Assembly: GCA_043780275.1 (NCBI GenBank)
Contig: JAYWCV010000167.1
Coordinates: 1-21,864 of the forward strand
Length of the DNA stretch: 21,864 nt
From: MGR-bin208 sp043780275
Lineage (GTDB): Bacteria; Bacteroidota; Bacteroidia; Chitinophagales; Chitinophagaceae
Direction of reading: 5' to 3'
Part shown: one piece after another, positions 15,002 through 21,864 of the stretch
Position numbering within the stretch: position 1 is the stretch's first letter
How the letters are laid out: every line of letters starts with the position of its first letter
Translations under genes and position numbers: made by a program
The notes under the pieces: generated by a model
What the model was told of the DNA's origin: nothing
What the model saw: the letters and a program-made list of their open reading frames with translations, nothing else
Databases searched by the model: none

Positions 15002-15784
15002 ATGAATGTACCAACAGTGGCATCACTTTTTGCAGAAGGGAAAACACCTGAAATTCTTTTTTGGGTAGGATGTGCCGGTAGTTTTGATCAGCGGGCACAA
15101 AAAATCACCAAAGCCTTTGCAACAATCCTGAATAAGTTGGAAATTAATTATGCTATTCTTGGCAAGGAAGAAATGTGTACCGGAGATCCTGTACGAAGAG
15201 CAGGTAATGAATTCATGTTTCAGATGATGGCATATCAGAATATTCAGATTTTGAATAATTATGCAATTAAAAAAATTGTTACAACCTGTCCACATTGCTT
15301 CAATACACTGAAAAATGAATACCCGGAATTGGGAGGGGATTATGAAGTGATACATCACAGCAGTTATTTACAGATGCTGATTGATGAAGGAAAAATAAAA
15401 ATGAAAGAAGACGGCAGTTTTAAAGGAAAAAAAATAACGTACCACGATAGTTGTTACCTGGGCCGGGCCAATAATATATATGAAGCTCCCCGTAAAGTAC
15501 TGGAAGCTTTAGACGTCGAATTGGTTGAAATGAAAAGATGCAAATCAAACGGCCTTTGTTGTGGTGCAGGTGGTGCACAAATGTTTAAGGAAGAAGAAAA
15601 TGGTATTACACGGATTAATATTGAAAGATCACACGAAGCCATAGCAACTGGTGCATCCATCATAGCATCGGCCTGTCCTTTTTGTAATACCATGATGACC
15701 GATGGAGTAAAAAGTGAAGAAAAGGAAGATTCTGTACAGGTATTGGACATTGCTGAAATGATTGCCGAAAGTTTGGCCGAATAA
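15002..15784 (+). CDS. (Fe-S)-binding protein with two CCG domains (HdrB-like)
   Basis: A 260-residue soluble protein of the HdrB/GlpC/LldE type. The first cysteine-rich half has GCAGSF (Cys24), MCTGDP (Cys59) and TTCPHCFNT (Cys96, Cys99). The second has HDSCYLGR (Cys151), GLCCGAGGAQMF (Cys186, Cys187) and ACPFCNTMM (Cys225, Cys228). In heterodisulfide reductases such CCG domains hold unusual 4Fe-4S clusters where disulfides or electrons are handled. Its natural partner is the membrane dicluster protein at 7255-8565, normally the immediate neighbour in related bacteria. The start MNVPTVASLFAEGK agrees with family members. Reaction unknown. Confidence 0.9.
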   Translation: MNVPTVASLFAEGKTPEILFWVGCAGSFDQRAQKITKAFATILNKLEINYAILGKEEMCTGDPVRRAGNEFMFQMMAYQNIQILNNYAIKKIVTTCPHCFNTLKNEYPELGGDYEVIHHSSYLQMLIDEGKIKMKEDGSFKGKKITYHDSCYLGRANNIYEAPRKVLEALDVELVEMKRCKSNGLCCGAGGAQMFKEEENGITRINIERSHEAIATGASIIASACPFCNTMMTDGVKSEEKEDSVQVLDIAEMIAESLAE

Positions 15785-15846
15785 TTTATTGTCGTCATAT
15801 TATTATTTTTCAACCCATCTATAAATGCACTTTCGCAGATGCTTTG

Positions 15847-15854
15847 TATTTTTG
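15847..15854 (+). promoter_or_regulatory. Bacteroidota-type -7 element (TATTTTTG) touching a start codon
   Basis: TATTTTTG ends four bases before the ATG at 15859. If it is used, the transcript would begin at or next to the start codon and be leaderless or nearly so. TTTTTGCAC just before an ATG is a familiar arrangement in this phylum. Confidence 0.45.
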
Positions 15855-15858
15855 CACA

Positions 15859-16377
15859 ATGAATTTGAATTACAAAGAGCTTTTAGAAGAAAGTTTTGCT
15901 GACAATTCCCGTGTTTGGATCTACCAAAGCAGCCGTTTGTTCCTTATGGGTGAAGCTTTTGAAATAGAAGACTCCATTAAGTCTTTCACAGAATCCTGGC
16001 TCAGTCATGGAGCACCAGTAAAAGCAACCGGTTATTTATTTTTTGGTCAGTTTATCATTTTGATGGCCGATGAATCTTCAACTAATGTGGGTGGTTGCAG
16101 TACCGATAGTTCAGTTAGGTTTATAAAAGATCTTGAATCCAGGTACCATGTAAAATTCTTTGACCGGATGAGTTTGGCTTTTGTTGTAAAAGAAAAAGTT
16201 GAGGTTCTTCCACTTTCGCAAATACAATATGCCTTAGAAAACCAATTCATCACTTCCGATACTTTATACTTCAATAACCTGGTGCTTACAAAAAAAGAAC
16301 TGGAAGACAATTGGATCATTCCTATCAGAAATAGCTGGTTGACAAAAAAAAATTCGTCTTCTAATTCAGTAATTTAA
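15859..16377 (+). CDS. Conserved Bacteroidota protein of unknown function (often labelled ABC transporter ATPase)
   Basis: A 172-residue soluble protein. Conserved blocks include RVWIYQSSRLF, ESWLSHGAPVKATGYLFFGQ, MADESSTNVGGCSTDSSVRF, FFDRMSLAFV, PLSQIQYALENQFIT and DTLYFNNLVLTKKEL. From memory such proteins are often labelled ABC transporter ATPase, but no Walker A, Walker B or ABC signature is visible, so that label is unsupported. The GGCSTDSS block has a Cys and many hydroxyl residues and may be functional. The ATG at 15859 is preferred to a TTG five codons earlier because a -7 element overlaps those codons. It lies between the CCG-domain gene and the miaB run. Confidence 0.85.
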   Translation: MNLNYKELLEESFADNSRVWIYQSSRLFLMGEAFEIEDSIKSFTESWLSHGAPVKATGYLFFGQFIILMADESSTNVGGCSTDSSVRFIKDLESRYHVKFFDRMSLAFVVKEKVEVLPLSQIQYALENQFITSDTLYFNNLVLTKKELEDNWIIPIRNSWLTKKNSSSNSVI

Positions 16378-16453
16378 GAAAATGTCATTTTATTGAAATT
16401 CGTTATTTTAAGCCTAAAAAATGATAAATAAACTTGAAATTTGTGTCATAATG

Positions 16454-16468
16454 TCATAAGTCTTATGA
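16454..16468. promoter_or_regulatory. 15-bp palindrome upstream of miaB, candidate operator
   Basis: TCATAAG and CTTATGA form a perfect 7+7 inverted repeat around one T. It ends seven bases before the -7 element at 16476, so a bound protein would cover the -33 zone. An extra half-site, GTCATAA, directly precedes it (16445-16451). No specific regulator can be named. Confidence 0.45.
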
Positions 16469-16475
16469 TTTTATT

Positions 16476-16483
16476 TATCTTTG
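16476..16483 (+). promoter_or_regulatory. Bacteroidota-type -7 element (TATCTTTG) for the miaB run
   Basis: TATCTTTG is an exact TANNTTTG match 45 bases before the miaB ATG. No TTG sits at the usual distance; the palindrome at 16454-16468 occupies that place. A short hairpin, CCCTT/AAGGG (16488-16500), would lie at the 5' end of the transcript. Confidence 0.5.
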
Positions 16484-16528
16484 CTCCCCTTTTGAAGGGC
16501 TTTATTTTTTATTTAAAATTTGAGTTTG

Positions 16529-17986
16529 ATGCCGGAGTTAGTGATTACAAAATTGCATGAAGAGGAAAGGCAAGGTGAGGCATTTGCTACTTTTGAACAT
16601 GACCCCAATAATTACAGCAAGAAATTTTATATCGAAAGCTATGGCTGCTCTATGAACTTTGCCGATAGCGAAGTGGTTGCATCCATTCTGCAGGGAGAAG
16701 GTTTTGGAGCCACCCGTAATCTGGAAGAAGCAGATCTTATTTTCGTAAATACCTGTTCAATTCGTGAAAAAGCTGAATTGACTGTCCGCAAACGCTTAAC
16801 GGAATTCCGCAAACTAAAAAAGCAAAAACCGGGAATGCTGGTTGGGGTTTTGGGTTGTATGGCAGAACGGTTGAAGTCGAAATTCATGGAAGAAGAAAAA
16901 CTGGTTGACCTGGTAGTTGGTCCTGATGCGTATAGAACACTTCCTTCTTTGGTAGTTGAAGCAGAATCGGGACAAAAGGCCATCAATGTATTACTGAGCA
17001 GGGATGAAACCTATGCCGACATTTCTCCGGTAAGATTAAATAGCAACGGGGTTAATGCTTTTGTTAGCATTATGCGTGGATGCAATAATATGTGTTCCTT
17101 TTGTGTGGTTCCATTTACCAGGGGAAGAGAAAGAAGCCGTGATGCCAGAAGTATTGTGAATGAGTGTCAGGAACTTTTTGAAAATGGTTATCGGGAAGTT
17201 TGCCTGTTAGGTCAGAATGTAGACAGTTATTACCAGGCAGCGCAGTCATCTGAAAACAATAATGATTCTAATCTTTCGGAATTTGATGCGGAAGTAACAT
17301 TTGCAAAGTTGCTTGTCATGGTAGCCAAAATATCCCCTTTGCTGCGTGTACGATTTTCTACATCTCATCCGAAAGACATTACGGATGAAGTGTTATTTGC
17401 AATTGCGGAGTACGATAATATTTGCAATTACATTCATTTGCCGGTACAGAGCGGTTCTACAAGAATCCTGCAATTGATGAACCGAACTTATACCCGTGAA
17501 TGGTATATGGCCAAGATAGACCGGATAAAAGAAGTCATTCCGGGTTGTGGAATTACCTCCGATTTTATTTGTGGTTTCTGTACCGAAACGGAAGAAGACC
17601 ATCAGGATACATTAAGTATCATGGAATACAGTAATTACGATTTCAGTTATATGTTTTACTATAGCGAAAGACCCGGAACGCTGGCTGAGAGAAGGTATGA
17701 AGATGACATCCCCTTGGAAGTAAAAAAAAGAAGACTGGCCGAAGTAATTGATCTTCAATCCAAAATTTCACAGGAAAGTAATCGGAAGGACATTGGCAAA
17801 ATTGTACAGGTTCTAATTGAAGGGGATAGTAAAAAAAGTGAAAACGATTGGATGGGAAGAAGTTCGGAAAGCAAAGTAGTCGTTTTTCCGAAAAATAATA
17901 ATGGATTGAAAAAGGCGGACTATGTACAGGTAAAAATTACCCATTATACACAAGGAACATTATTAGGTGAAATAATAGAAGGTTAA
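16529..17986 (+). CDS. miaB: tRNA-2-methylthio-N6-dimethylallyladenosine synthase
   Basis: This radical SAM methylthiotransferase adds a methylthio group to i6A37 of tRNAs that read UNN codons. The protein has 485 residues. The N-terminal cluster ligands are SYGCSMN (Cys40), VNTCSIRE (Cys76) and VLGCMAE (Cys110). The radical SAM motif RGCNNMCSFCVVPFTRGRERSR gives Cys185, Cys189 and Cys192 and is the MiaB form of the family. A C-terminal TRAM domain ends in TQGTLLGEIIE. I use the ATG at 16529; a TTG three codons before is in frame. The first 30 residues are an acidic extension as in other Bacteroidota MiaB. The next gene begins 35 bp on. Confidence 0.96.
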   Translation: MPELVITKLHEEERQGEAFATFEHDPNNYSKKFYIESYGCSMNFADSEVVASILQGEGFGATRNLEEADLIFVNTCSIREKAELTVRKRLTEFRKLKKQKPGMLVGVLGCMAERLKSKFMEEEKLVDLVVGPDAYRTLPSLVVEAESGQKAINVLLSRDETYADISPVRLNSNGVNAFVSIMRGCNNMCSFCVVPFTRGRERSRDARSIVNECQELFENGYREVCLLGQNVDSYYQAAQSSENNNDSNLSEFDAEVTFAKLLVMVAKISPLLRVRFSTSHPKDITDEVLFAIAEYDNICNYIHLPVQSGSTRILQLMNRTYTREWYMAKIDRIKEVIPGCGITSDFICGFCTETEEDHQDTLSIMEYSNYDFSYMFYYSERPGTLAERRYEDDIPLEVKKRRLAEVIDLQSKISQESNRKDIGKIVQVLIEGDSKKSENDWMGRSSESKVVVFPKNNNGLKKADYVQVKITHYTQGTLLGEIIEG

Positions 17987-18021
17987 AAACAGATTGTAAG
18001 ACTTTAAACTGAAGAAGATTG

Positions 18022-19254
18022 ATGGAAATTCAAAGTATTAAAAACAGGTTTGAAATAATAGGAAACTCTCCCCTGCTTAATTACTCATTACAGGTTGCAA
18101 CTCAGGTATCCAATACCGACCTGACAGTATTGATCATGGGTGAAAGCGGCGTTGGTAAAGAAGTATTTTCTCAAATTATTCATGCCCTTTCTTCCCGCAA
18201 GCATAATCCGTTTATCGCGGTAAACTGCGGTGCAATCCCGGAAGGCACTATTGATTCCGAATTATTCGGACACGAAAAAGGATCTTTTACCGGAGCAGTA
18301 GATGCTCGTAAAGGATATTTTGAAACCGTAAATGGAGGTACTATATTTCTGGATGAAATTGGTGAACTGCCCTTAGGTACACAAGCTCGATTGCTACGTG
18401 TATTGGAAGCTGGTGAATATTTACGGGTTGGTTCATCTAAAGTGATGAAAACAGATGTACGGGTCATTGCAGCCAGCAACAAAGACCTTTTAGATCTGGT
18501 TAATCTCGGGAAATTCAGAGAAGACCTTTACTATCGATTAAATACGGTTCCTATCCGAGTTCCATCTTTAAAAGACCGGCAGGAGGATATTAATATCCTG
18601 TTCCGAAAATTTGCCGTTGACTTTGCAGAAAAATATAAAACAGCACCGGTACAGTTGGATGATGAAGCAAAAAACATTTTGATTACTTATCAATGGCCGG
18701 GTAATGTCAGAGAATTGAAAAATATTGCAGAACAAATTTCTGTACTTGCCAAAGACAAATTTATTAGTGGAAAAGAATTATTAAAATATTTACCGGCATA
18801 CAATAATACCAGGTTACCTATGGTTGTTCCACATATAGGTTCCTCCAGCACCGATTTTTCGAATGAACGGGAGATTTTATACAAGCTTTTTTTCGATATG
18901 AAAAAAGATGTTACGGAATTAAAGAAAATGTTTCTGGAGGTTTTACAAAACCCGGAAATGGCATCAAAAGATCATTCATTTATCAATGAATTAAATGATT
19001 TTAAAAGTAAAGAAATACAACAGCCTAACTATATTCAACCGACGGCTCAAAATAATCAGCCGGTTATACTAAATAATAATATCCATGAACATGTAGAGAT
19101 TGAAGAAAGTCTGAACATTATGGATAAGGAAAAAGAACTGATCGTAAAAGCATTAAAAAAACATAAGAGCAAAAGAAAAGATGCCGCTTTGGACCTGGGA
19201 ATCAGCGAAAGAACATTATACCGGAAATTAAAAGAATACGATATCAATGAATAA
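18022..19254 (+). CDS. Sigma-54-dependent transcriptional activator (AAA+ and Fis-type HTH, no receiver domain)
   Basis: A 410-residue activator of RNA polymerase carrying sigma-54. The AAA+ domain starts almost at the N-terminus: Walker A GESGVGKE at residues 40-47, sigma-54 loop GSFTGA at 87-92, Walker B TIFLDEIGELP from 107. A Fis-type helix-turn-helix closes the protein (ALDLGISERTLYRKLKEY). There is no receiver, GAF or PAS domain, as in PspF, so it is not a classical two-component regulator. The loop reads GSFTGA where GAFTGA is standard. A polar linker of about 130 residues, rich in Asn and Gln, separates AAA+ and HTH. It overlaps lptE by 8 bp. The ATG at 18022 is used, not the TTG before it. 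Its target promoters are unknown. Confidence 0.93.
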   Translation: MEIQSIKNRFEIIGNSPLLNYSLQVATQVSNTDLTVLIMGESGVGKEVFSQIIHALSSRKHNPFIAVNCGAIPEGTIDSELFGHEKGSFTGAVDARKGYFETVNGGTIFLDEIGELPLGTQARLLRVLEAGEYLRVGSSKVMKTDVRVIAASNKDLLDLVNLGKFREDLYYRLNTVPIRVPSLKDRQEDINILFRKFAVDFAEKYKTAPVQLDDEAKNILITYQWPGNVRELKNIAEQISVLAKDKFISGKELLKYLPAYNNTRLPMVVPHIGSSSTDFSNEREILYKLFFDMKKDVTELKKMFLEVLQNPEMASKDHSFINELNDFKSKEIQQPNYIQPTAQNNQPVILNNNIHEHVEIEESLNIMDKEKELIVKALKKHKSKRKDAALDLGISERTLYRKLKEYDINE

Positions 19255-19807
19255 AAAATATTTTCATGTACATGCATTTTATGGCAGCAAACCATTTGTA
19301 TTGCCAATTGCCGTTATACTTTGTGCATTCGCTTTTTTCACGGTTCCTTCCATGAGCAGTTGCAATGTTTATAAATTTATAGATGTCTCTATACCAGACA
19401 GTATCAAAACAGTTAAAGTAAATTTTCTGGAAAACAGGGCAAGGTATGTAAACCTGCAATTGAGTCCCAAATTAACGGATAAACTAAGACAGAAAATTGT
19501 CAATCAAACCCGTTTGAACCAAACGAATAATAATGATGCACATTATGAAATCAGCGGCTATATCAATGAATATTCTGTAACTACTTCGGCTATCACAAAC
19601 CAGCAAGTAGCTTCTAATCGACTGATTGTTGGTGTACACATCGTTTTGTTCGATCGATTAAGTAATAAGAAAACTGAATTCGACATCAGCCGAAATTTTG
19701 ATTTTTCAGCAAGTTTATCACTTCAAGCTGCTGAGGCAAGCTTAACCGATGAGATTATTCGTAATTTAACCGACGAAATCTTTAACCGTATTTTTTCAAA
19801 CTGGTAG
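19247..19807 (+). CDS. lptE: LPS assembly lipoprotein LptE
   Basis: A 186-residue lipoprotein candidate. The hydrophobic stretch PFVLPIAVILCAFAFFTVP leads to a lipobox-like SMSSC with Cys39 as the lipidation site. The mature part SIKTVKVNFLENRARYVNLQ, YEISGYINEYSVT and RLIVGVHIVLFD matches Bacteroidota LptE, the plug of the LptD outer-membrane LPS translocon. It starts inside the last codons of the sigma-54 activator (8-bp overlap), suggesting translational coupling. The N-terminal region before the hydrophobic stretch is rather long (about 17 residues). Confidence 0.85.
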   Translation: MNKKYFHVHAFYGSKPFVLPIAVILCAFAFFTVPSMSSCNVYKFIDVSIPDSIKTVKVNFLENRARYVNLQLSPKLTDKLRQKIVNQTRLNQTNNNDAHYEISGYINEYSVTTSAITNQQVASNRLIVGVHIVLFDRLSNKKTEFDISRNFDFSASLSLQAAEASLTDEIIRNLTDEIFNRIFSNW

Positions 19808-19826
19808 TTCAATTTATTGTGTGTTT

Positions 19827-20603
19827 ATGAATCATGCTATTTCTCAATTATCCAAGGCCGTTTTTAATAAATCTACGCTAGCAACATGTAGTTTGGAGGA
19901 GATTAAAACCTTGTCGGATAAATACCCATATTTTGCCGGCATACAAATTTTGCTTTCTGCCAAATTAAAAGAAAGCAATGAAGCCAATTTTAAAACACAA
20001 CTTCAAAAAACTTCTTTATATATTACAAATCCCATTTGGCTGGATAACCTTATCAATCCGGAAAAATATTTACAGGATGAAGTTGATTTGAAAGATTCCG
20101 TTTTGATAACTGAAAATTTTGTAGAAGAGACGATTGAATTAGAAACAACAACAGCAGTTGCTGAGTCAGAACCAAGCATTTTCAAATTCAATTTACCAGA
20201 CTTAAATAAAACAGTTTCACTAGATGATGAATTGCCGCTTAGTTTCGAGCCTTATCATCGGGTAGATTATTTCGCATCGCAGGGAATTAAGCTGGAAACC
20301 GAGGTTTTAAAAGATGATAAACTGGGTCAGAAACTAAAAAGTTTTACCGACTGGTTAAAGGTTATGAAGAAATTGCCGGAATTGCAAAAAGGCAGTTCCA
20401 TGGATACTGGTTCTGAACTGAAAGTGATTACACTTGCTGAACATTCGATTGCTGACAGAGAAATACTTACTGAAGCCATGGCAGAAGTTTGGGTAAAGCA
20501 GGGAATTTATGAAAAAGCCATAGAAACCTATCAAAAATTAAGTTTGCTAGATCCCTCCAAATCAGCTTATTTTGCATCGAAAATCGAAAATTTAAAGAAA
20601 TAA
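19827..20603 (+). CDS. Uncharacterised protein with C-terminal TPR-like repeat
   Basis: A 258-residue protein without signal peptide or membrane segment. The N-terminal part has helical SLEEIKTLSDKYPYFAGIQI and ILLSAKLKESNEANFKTQL. The middle is acidic and of low complexity. The C-terminus EVWVKQGIYEKAIETYQKL with LDPSKSAYFASKIENL reads as one tetratricopeptide-like unit. I do not recognise a function. It lies 19 bp after lptE and 6 bp before secG, so it is cotranscribed with envelope-biogenesis genes. The ATG at 19827 is preferred over a GTG two codons upstream. Confidence 0.8.
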   Translation: MNHAISQLSKAVFNKSTLATCSLEEIKTLSDKYPYFAGIQILLSAKLKESNEANFKTQLQKTSLYITNPIWLDNLINPEKYLQDEVDLKDSVLITENFVEETIELETTTAVAESEPSIFKFNLPDLNKTVSLDDELPLSFEPYHRVDYFASQGIKLETEVLKDDKLGQKLKSFTDWLKVMKKLPELQKGSSMDTGSELKVITLAEHSIADREILTEAMAEVWVKQGIYEKAIETYQKLSLLDPSKSAYFASKIENLKK

Positions 20604-20609
20604 ACAGAC

Positions 20610-20957
20610 ATGACTTTATTATTTGTAATCCTTATCATTTTAGCTTCAGCAGTACTTGGATTTATCATTTTAATTCAAAATCCAAAAGGCGGTGGTTTGG
20701 CCGGCACATTAAGCGGAATAGGAAACCAGTTTATGGGTGTTAAACAAACAAATGATGTATTGGAAAAAGGAACTTGGGTTTTTACCGGTATCATAGCTAT
20801 TTTATGTATTACATCTACCGTGTTCATTTCTAAAACGGGTACAAGTGGAGAAGATAAAACAGAAAAAATCGGAACTGCTCCAATTCAATCAAGCCCTAAT
20901 CAGTCAAATACAACAACATTACCTGCGGCACCAGCTCAGAAGGATACTTCGAAATAA
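20610..20957 (+). CDS. secG: Preprotein translocase subunit SecG
   Basis: SecG assists SecYE in protein export across the inner membrane. The protein has 115 residues and two membrane segments (about 1-22 and 54-74). The loop IQNPKGGGLAGTLSGIG, the family signature, lies between them, with MGVKQTNDVLEKGTW before the second helix. A Ser/Thr/Pro/Gln-rich tail of about 40 residues follows. It is the last gene of the miaB - sigma-54 activator - lptE - TPR run and is followed by a strong terminator. Confidence 0.95.
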   Translation: MTLLFVILIILASAVLGFIILIQNPKGGGLAGTLSGIGNQFMGVKQTNDVLEKGTWVFTGIIAILCITSTVFISKTGTSGEDKTEKIGTAPIQSSPNQSNTTTLPAAPAQKDTSK

Positions 20958-20976
20958 TTTAATTTCAATATTTTTA

Positions 20977-21004
20977 AACCCTTCTGCCAGCAGAGGGGTT
21001 TTTT
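20977..21004 (+). terminator. Intrinsic terminator after secG
   Basis: AACCCTTCTG (20977-20986) pairs with CAGAGGGGTT (20991-21000), with one G-T pair and the 4-nt loop CCAG, and continues into a run of T. It lies 19 bases after the secG stop and separates the miaB-secG run from mltG. Confidence 0.92.
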
Positions 21005-21028
21005 ATTTATTTTAGAAAAACAGAAGAC

Positions 21029-21864
21029 ATGCGAATGAAAAAACTATTAATTGCTATCCTTCTACTTGGATTATTCGTCGCCGCAATACTTGTCTGGCTA
21101 ATTTTTGGACAGACCACTTCTTTTAAAGAAAACTCAAAGGCCATCTATATTCATACCGGTCAAAACTCGATGAGTGAAGTTAGTAAGAAGCTTAAATCTG
21201 ATTCAATCATTCGCAACGAAAAATTGTTTCAATACCTGGTTAAACGAATGAAAGCGGAAAATAAATTCAAGCCAGGCAAGTATATTGTTAAAAATGGAGC
21301 AAGTCTTTTTTCAATCATGCAGAAATTCCGGAACAATGATCAGGCAACCGTCAACCTTGTCATTACCAAATTAAGAACCAGTGAAGATCTTGCCAGGTTA
21401 GTTGGCAAAAAATTTGAATGCGACTCGCTGCAAATGATCCAATTCTTAAACAATGAAAAAAAGTTGAATGCATTTGATGTGAATTCGCAAACCGTTTTTA
21501 CAATCGTATTACCGAATACGTATACTTTTTTTTGGACAAGTAGCCCGGAAACAATTTTCAAATCCCTATATAAAGAATCTGAAAAATTCTGGAACGAAGA
21601 AAGAAAACAAAAAGCAGCTAACCTGGGCATTACAGAGAAGCAAGCATACATTATAGCATCCATTGTAGAAGAGGAAACGAATGCCATTTCAGATAAACCG
21701 AAAATTGCCAGTGTTTATTTAAACCGTATGAGATTGGGCATGCCATTGCAGGCCGATCCAACAGTGAAGTTTGCCTTAAAAGATTTTGGAATAAAACGGG
21801 TCATGCAAAAACATTTGCAGGTAGAATCGCCATATAACAGCTATCGTTACAAGGGGTTGCCCCC
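21029..21864 (+). CDS. mltG: Endolytic murein transglycosylase MltG, C-terminus beyond the window
   Basis: MltG cuts nascent glycan strands of peptidoglycan at the inner membrane. The first 278 residues are present. A membrane anchor (MKKLLIAILLLGLFVAAILV) is followed by a LysM-like region with SMSEVSKKLKSDSIIRNEKL and PGKYIVKNGASLFSIM. The YceG core includes IASIVEEETNAISD, with Glu214 as the likely catalytic acid, YLNRMRLGMPLQADPTVKF and ESPYNSYRYKGLP. The protein is usually about 340-350 residues, so roughly the last fifth is missing. It starts 25 bases after the secG terminator. No clear promoter is seen in that short gap, so it may depend on read-through or on a -7-like TATTTTAG at 21008. 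Confidence 0.94.
   Translation, partial: MRMKKLLIAILLLGLFVAAILVWLIFGQTTSFKENSKAIYIHTGQNSMSEVSKKLKSDSIIRNEKLFQYLVKRMKAENKFKPGKYIVKNGASLFSIMQKFRNNDQATVNLVITKLRTSEDLARLVGKKFECDSLQMIQFLNNEKKLNAFDVNSQTVFTIVLPNTYTFFWTSSPETIFKSLYKESEKFWNEERKQKAANLGITEKQAYIIASIVEEETNAISDKPKIASVYLNRMRLGMPLQADPTVKFALKDFGIKRVMQKHLQVESPYNSYRYKGLP

Noticed and set aside
15017..15033. Possible sigma-54 promoter (TGGCATCACTTTTTGCA)
   Set aside because: The GG to GC spacing is one base too long and the site is inside the coding region of the CCG-domain protein.
15820..15830. TATAAATGCAC, similar to one end of the inserted element
   Set aside because: Only 11 bases match, there is no facing inverted copy or GC-rich hairpin pair nearby, and the sequence is AT-rich; probably chance.

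Overview
The window looks like a chromosomal segment of a Bacteroidota bacterium, probably in or near the Chitinophagaceae. It is AT-rich and its genes lack clear Shine-Dalgarno sequences. Several genes are preceded by TANNTTTG-type -7 elements. The gene set (REC-less sigma-54 activator next to miaB, lptE and secG; paired CCG-domain and 4Fe-4S dicluster proteins; DHCW-type cupin; DUF2279 protein) is typical of that phylum. No tRNA, rRNA, CRISPR array or transposase gene is visible. The lineage call is inference from gene content.

Left part (1-7189): a penicillin-acylase-family enzyme running off the left edge, then lemA, pcm, a phospho-sugar mutase, a DUF2279 protein and a PyrR-like phosphoribosyltransferase. 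The region between the mutase and the DUF2279 gene carries the most unusual DNA feature. It is a compact GC-rich element of about 113 bp with perfect 20-bp inverted ends, two internal hairpins and an 8-nt flanking direct repeat. It is inserted in frame at the 5' end of the DUF2279 gene, just before the signal-peptide codons.

Middle part (7255-15784): a membrane 4Fe-4S dicluster protein (7255-8565) and a two-CCG-domain protein (15002-15784) look like the two halves of an HdrC/HdrB-like redox module, but lie about 6.4 kb apart. Between them are a cupin and a SnoaL-like gene on the + strand, then a - strand block of seven genes. In transcription order the block is ATP-grasp ligase 2, DoxX, YceI, DinB, NRDE/TANGO2, ATP-grasp ligase 1 and a LysE-type exporter. 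The last five are tightly packed, with 13-bp and 4-bp overlaps, and look like one operon. The two ATP-grasp proteins are paralogues with a hydrophobic N-terminus and no assigned substrate. This block is the best candidate here for an undescribed pathway, although its joint function is only inferred.

Right part (15859-21864): a conserved Bacteroidota protein of unknown function, then a collinear run miaB - sigma-54 activator - lptE - TPR-like protein - secG, closed by a strong intrinsic terminator. mltG follows and is cut by the right edge. The miaB run is preceded by a TATCTTTG -7 element and a 15-bp palindrome that may be an operator.

Several start codons are placed internally because the longest open frames extend through non-coding signals. 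The mutase extension runs through the inserted element, and the pcm extension runs through the mutase terminator.
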